Of a stretch of DNA of 31,321 nt, positions 30,201 to 31,321 are shown in pieces. The DNA is from DATLYB01 sp964502525. GTDB lineage: Bacteria > Bacteroidota > Bacteroidia > Chitinophagales > CAIOSU01. The stretch is from assembly GCA_964502525.1 (NCBI GenBank), contig CAZCXH010000047.1, positions 1 through 31,321 of the forward strand, in the 5' to 3' direction. Every line of letters begins with the position of its first letter. Positions within the stretch are counted from its first letter, which is position 1. The position numbers and the translations under genes are program-made. The notes below the pieces were generated by a model, which saw only the letters and a list, made by a program, of their open reading frames with translations, ran no database searches and was not told the origin of the DNA.

Positions 30201-31321
30201 TTGAAGAAGGCTTTCTCAATGTTGTTATGTGTTATTAGTCTTGCTGCCACTTCGTTTGCGCAAACAACCTGGGGATTAAAGGAATGTATTAATTACGGTC
30301 TGGAAAACCACAAGACCAATGAGATTCAAGCTGGCCACATCGAGAAGGCGAAGCAGATGACGCGCGAGAACGTGGCGCTCTACCTGCCGCAAATCAGCGG
30401 TGACCTGCGGTTTGACGATTACCTCGATTTGCAAACTCAAATTATCCCCGCAGGCAGCTTCGGTGAATTCAACAATCCGCAGGACCTTGAGGTGCAGTTT
30501 GGAAAAAAATTCACCACCATCGGCACCATCGAAGCGGAGCAAATGCTTTACAACAGGCTGCTGCTCGTTTCATTCAGGGGGCTGAAGCCCAATATGTCAG
30601 TTGCCAACCTTAATTTCCAGCAAAACCAGGAAACGCTGATTTATAATATATCGCAGGCTTACATACAGGCCCGCATCCTCAGGGAGCAGATTGAACTGCT
30701 GTCGGAGAATGAGACAAAATTCACCAGGCAGCTTGAAATCACCCGGCTGCAGGTGGAGCAGGGCGTTGCCAAAAAGCTCGATGCCAGCCGTATTTCCGTT
30801 GCGCTTAATAATATTCAATCGCAATTAAATGTGGCGGAAAGCAACTATGAAGTGGCGCTCAACCGACTGAAAAACGCAATGGGCATGGAACTGGGCGATT
30901 CGCTGGCGTTGACTGATTCCGTGAACATCGCCCTGCTCGACAAAACACCGGATGAAACCTTTGACGCGGACAACAGGACGGAGATACTGCTGCAGCGGAA
31001 TAACATCAAGCTGCTCGATGTGCAAAAGAAGCGGATTGGCGCGGGCTACTTCCCAACCCTCTCCTTTTTTGCCCGCTATTCAGCGCAGGCTTACAATAAT
31101 GAATTCGCCTCAGCCTTCCGCACGTGGTATGATTTTTCATCATTCGGGTTGAGGCTCAACGTGCCGATTTTTGACGGAACCCAGAAAAGTGCCCAGCGCA
31201 AGCAGCAAATCATCAATATCCGCAACGCGCAGCTTAACCTTGAACTCAGCCAGCAGGCGTTCCAACTGCAATATCAAAACGCCTCCGCCCAACTGAAGCG
31301 GGCAAAATCCAACATGAAGAC
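30201..31321 (+). CDS. TolC-family outer-membrane efflux protein, 3' end missing
   Basis: Start TTG 30201 is chosen because it gives a full signal peptide (MKKAFSMLLCVISLAATSFA); ATG 30219 would drop the Lys-Lys. The mature part begins TTWGLKECINYGLENHK, the classic TolC N-terminal helix, and has long amphipathic helices with VEQGVAKKLDASRISVALNN and the second-repeat ISQAYIQARILREQ and LNVPIFDGTQKSAQRKQQ. Role: outer-membrane tunnel of a tripartite efflux or type I export system. The frame is open to the window edge, 373 residues so far of the usual 430-470; a periplasmic adaptor and inner-membrane pump would be expected downstream. Confidence 0.92.
   Translation, partial: MKKAFSMLLCVISLAATSFAQTTWGLKECINYGLENHKTNEIQAGHIEKAKQMTRENVALYLPQISGDLRFDDYLDLQTQIIPAGSFGEFNNPQDLEVQFGKKFTTIGTIEAEQMLYNRLLLVSFRGLKPNMSVANLNFQQNQETLIYNISQAYIQARILREQIELLSENETKFTRQLEITRLQVEQGVAKKLDASRISVALNNIQSQLNVAESNYEVALNRLKNAMGMELGDSLALTDSVNIALLDKTPDETFDADNRTEILLQRNNIKLLDVQKKRIGAGYFPTLSFFARYSAQAYNNEFASAFRTWYDFSSFGLRLNVPIFDGTQKSAQRKQQIINIRNAQLNLELSQQAFQLQYQNASAQLKRAKSNMK

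Overview
The window looks like a chromosomal segment of a Bacteroidota bacterium (Cytophagia/Sphingobacteriia/Chitinophagia-like; I cannot place it to genus). The evidence is type IX secretion (T9SS) C-terminal sorting domains, a large PKD-repeat surface protein, the rpmB-rpmG-DUF4295 operon typical of the phylum, and several TAnnTTTG-type -7 promoter boxes with little sign of Shine-Dalgarno sequences. Most of the window is ordinary chromosome with a recently reshuffled accessory section in the middle. No tRNA, rRNA, CRISPR array or prophage was recognised.

Layout. 1-3021 (-): 5' part of a PKD-repeat adhesin, cut by the window edge, divergent from a secreted M43 metalloprotease (3128-3949). 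4019-6598 (+): rsmE, then an uncharacterised pair made of a soluble coiled-coil protein and a DUF4407-like membrane protein. 6619-8046: an acyl carrier protein (-) divergent from a family 4 glycosyltransferase (+). 8064-14504: accessory section with three small toxin-antitoxin-like pairs (DUF2283/DUF4258-like, VapB/PIN-like, RelB/YafQ-like), a 1161-residue secreted leucine-rich-repeat protein with a T9SS sorting domain, a broken second sorting domain, and an internally deleted IS4-type transposase. 14540-15808 (-): a Wzx-like flippase. 16179-18702: yraN, a frameshifted four-helix-bundle (23S intervening-sequence) protein, prfB with its programmed +1 frameshift, and two small proteins. 19374-27178: DUF3592 protein, SirB1-like protein coupled to topA, purB, a Rieske oxygenase, and glnA. 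27439-28042: rpmB-rpmG-DUF4295 and a terminator. 28593-31321: a tiny membrane peptide, an outer-membrane barrel candidate and a partial TolC-family protein.

The most unusual signal is in the repeats rather than in one operon. (i) At least five different 7-bp words (GTAAACC, AAAAGGC, CAACACT, CATCAAT, TTAGATG/CCAATGA) form short tandem arrays in strict 7-bp phase. Several are arranged as facing inverted arrays, and they sit directly upstream of housekeeping genes (rsmE, yraN, prfB, topA, purB). (ii) Two perfect palindromes are inserted in frame inside protein-coding genes (rsmE and the LRR/T9SS gene), like the Rickettsia palindromic elements. (iii) A 102-103-bp double-hairpin element occurs twice in inverted orientation around the yraN-prfB block, with one compensatory base-pair change. 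(iv) A TTGACAACT-type palindrome occurs four times, bordering the toxin-antitoxin pairs and overlapping the stop codons of the two glycan genes. (v) A direct repeat of about 76 bp carries a promoter-like box in each copy.

Cell-surface and envelope work (adhesin, protease, LRR protein, glycosyltransferase, flippase, TolC) is interleaved with translation and nucleotide genes (rsmE, prfB, L28, L33, topA, purB, glnA). There is no single coherent pathway. Protein family names come from motif recognition by eye, without database searches.
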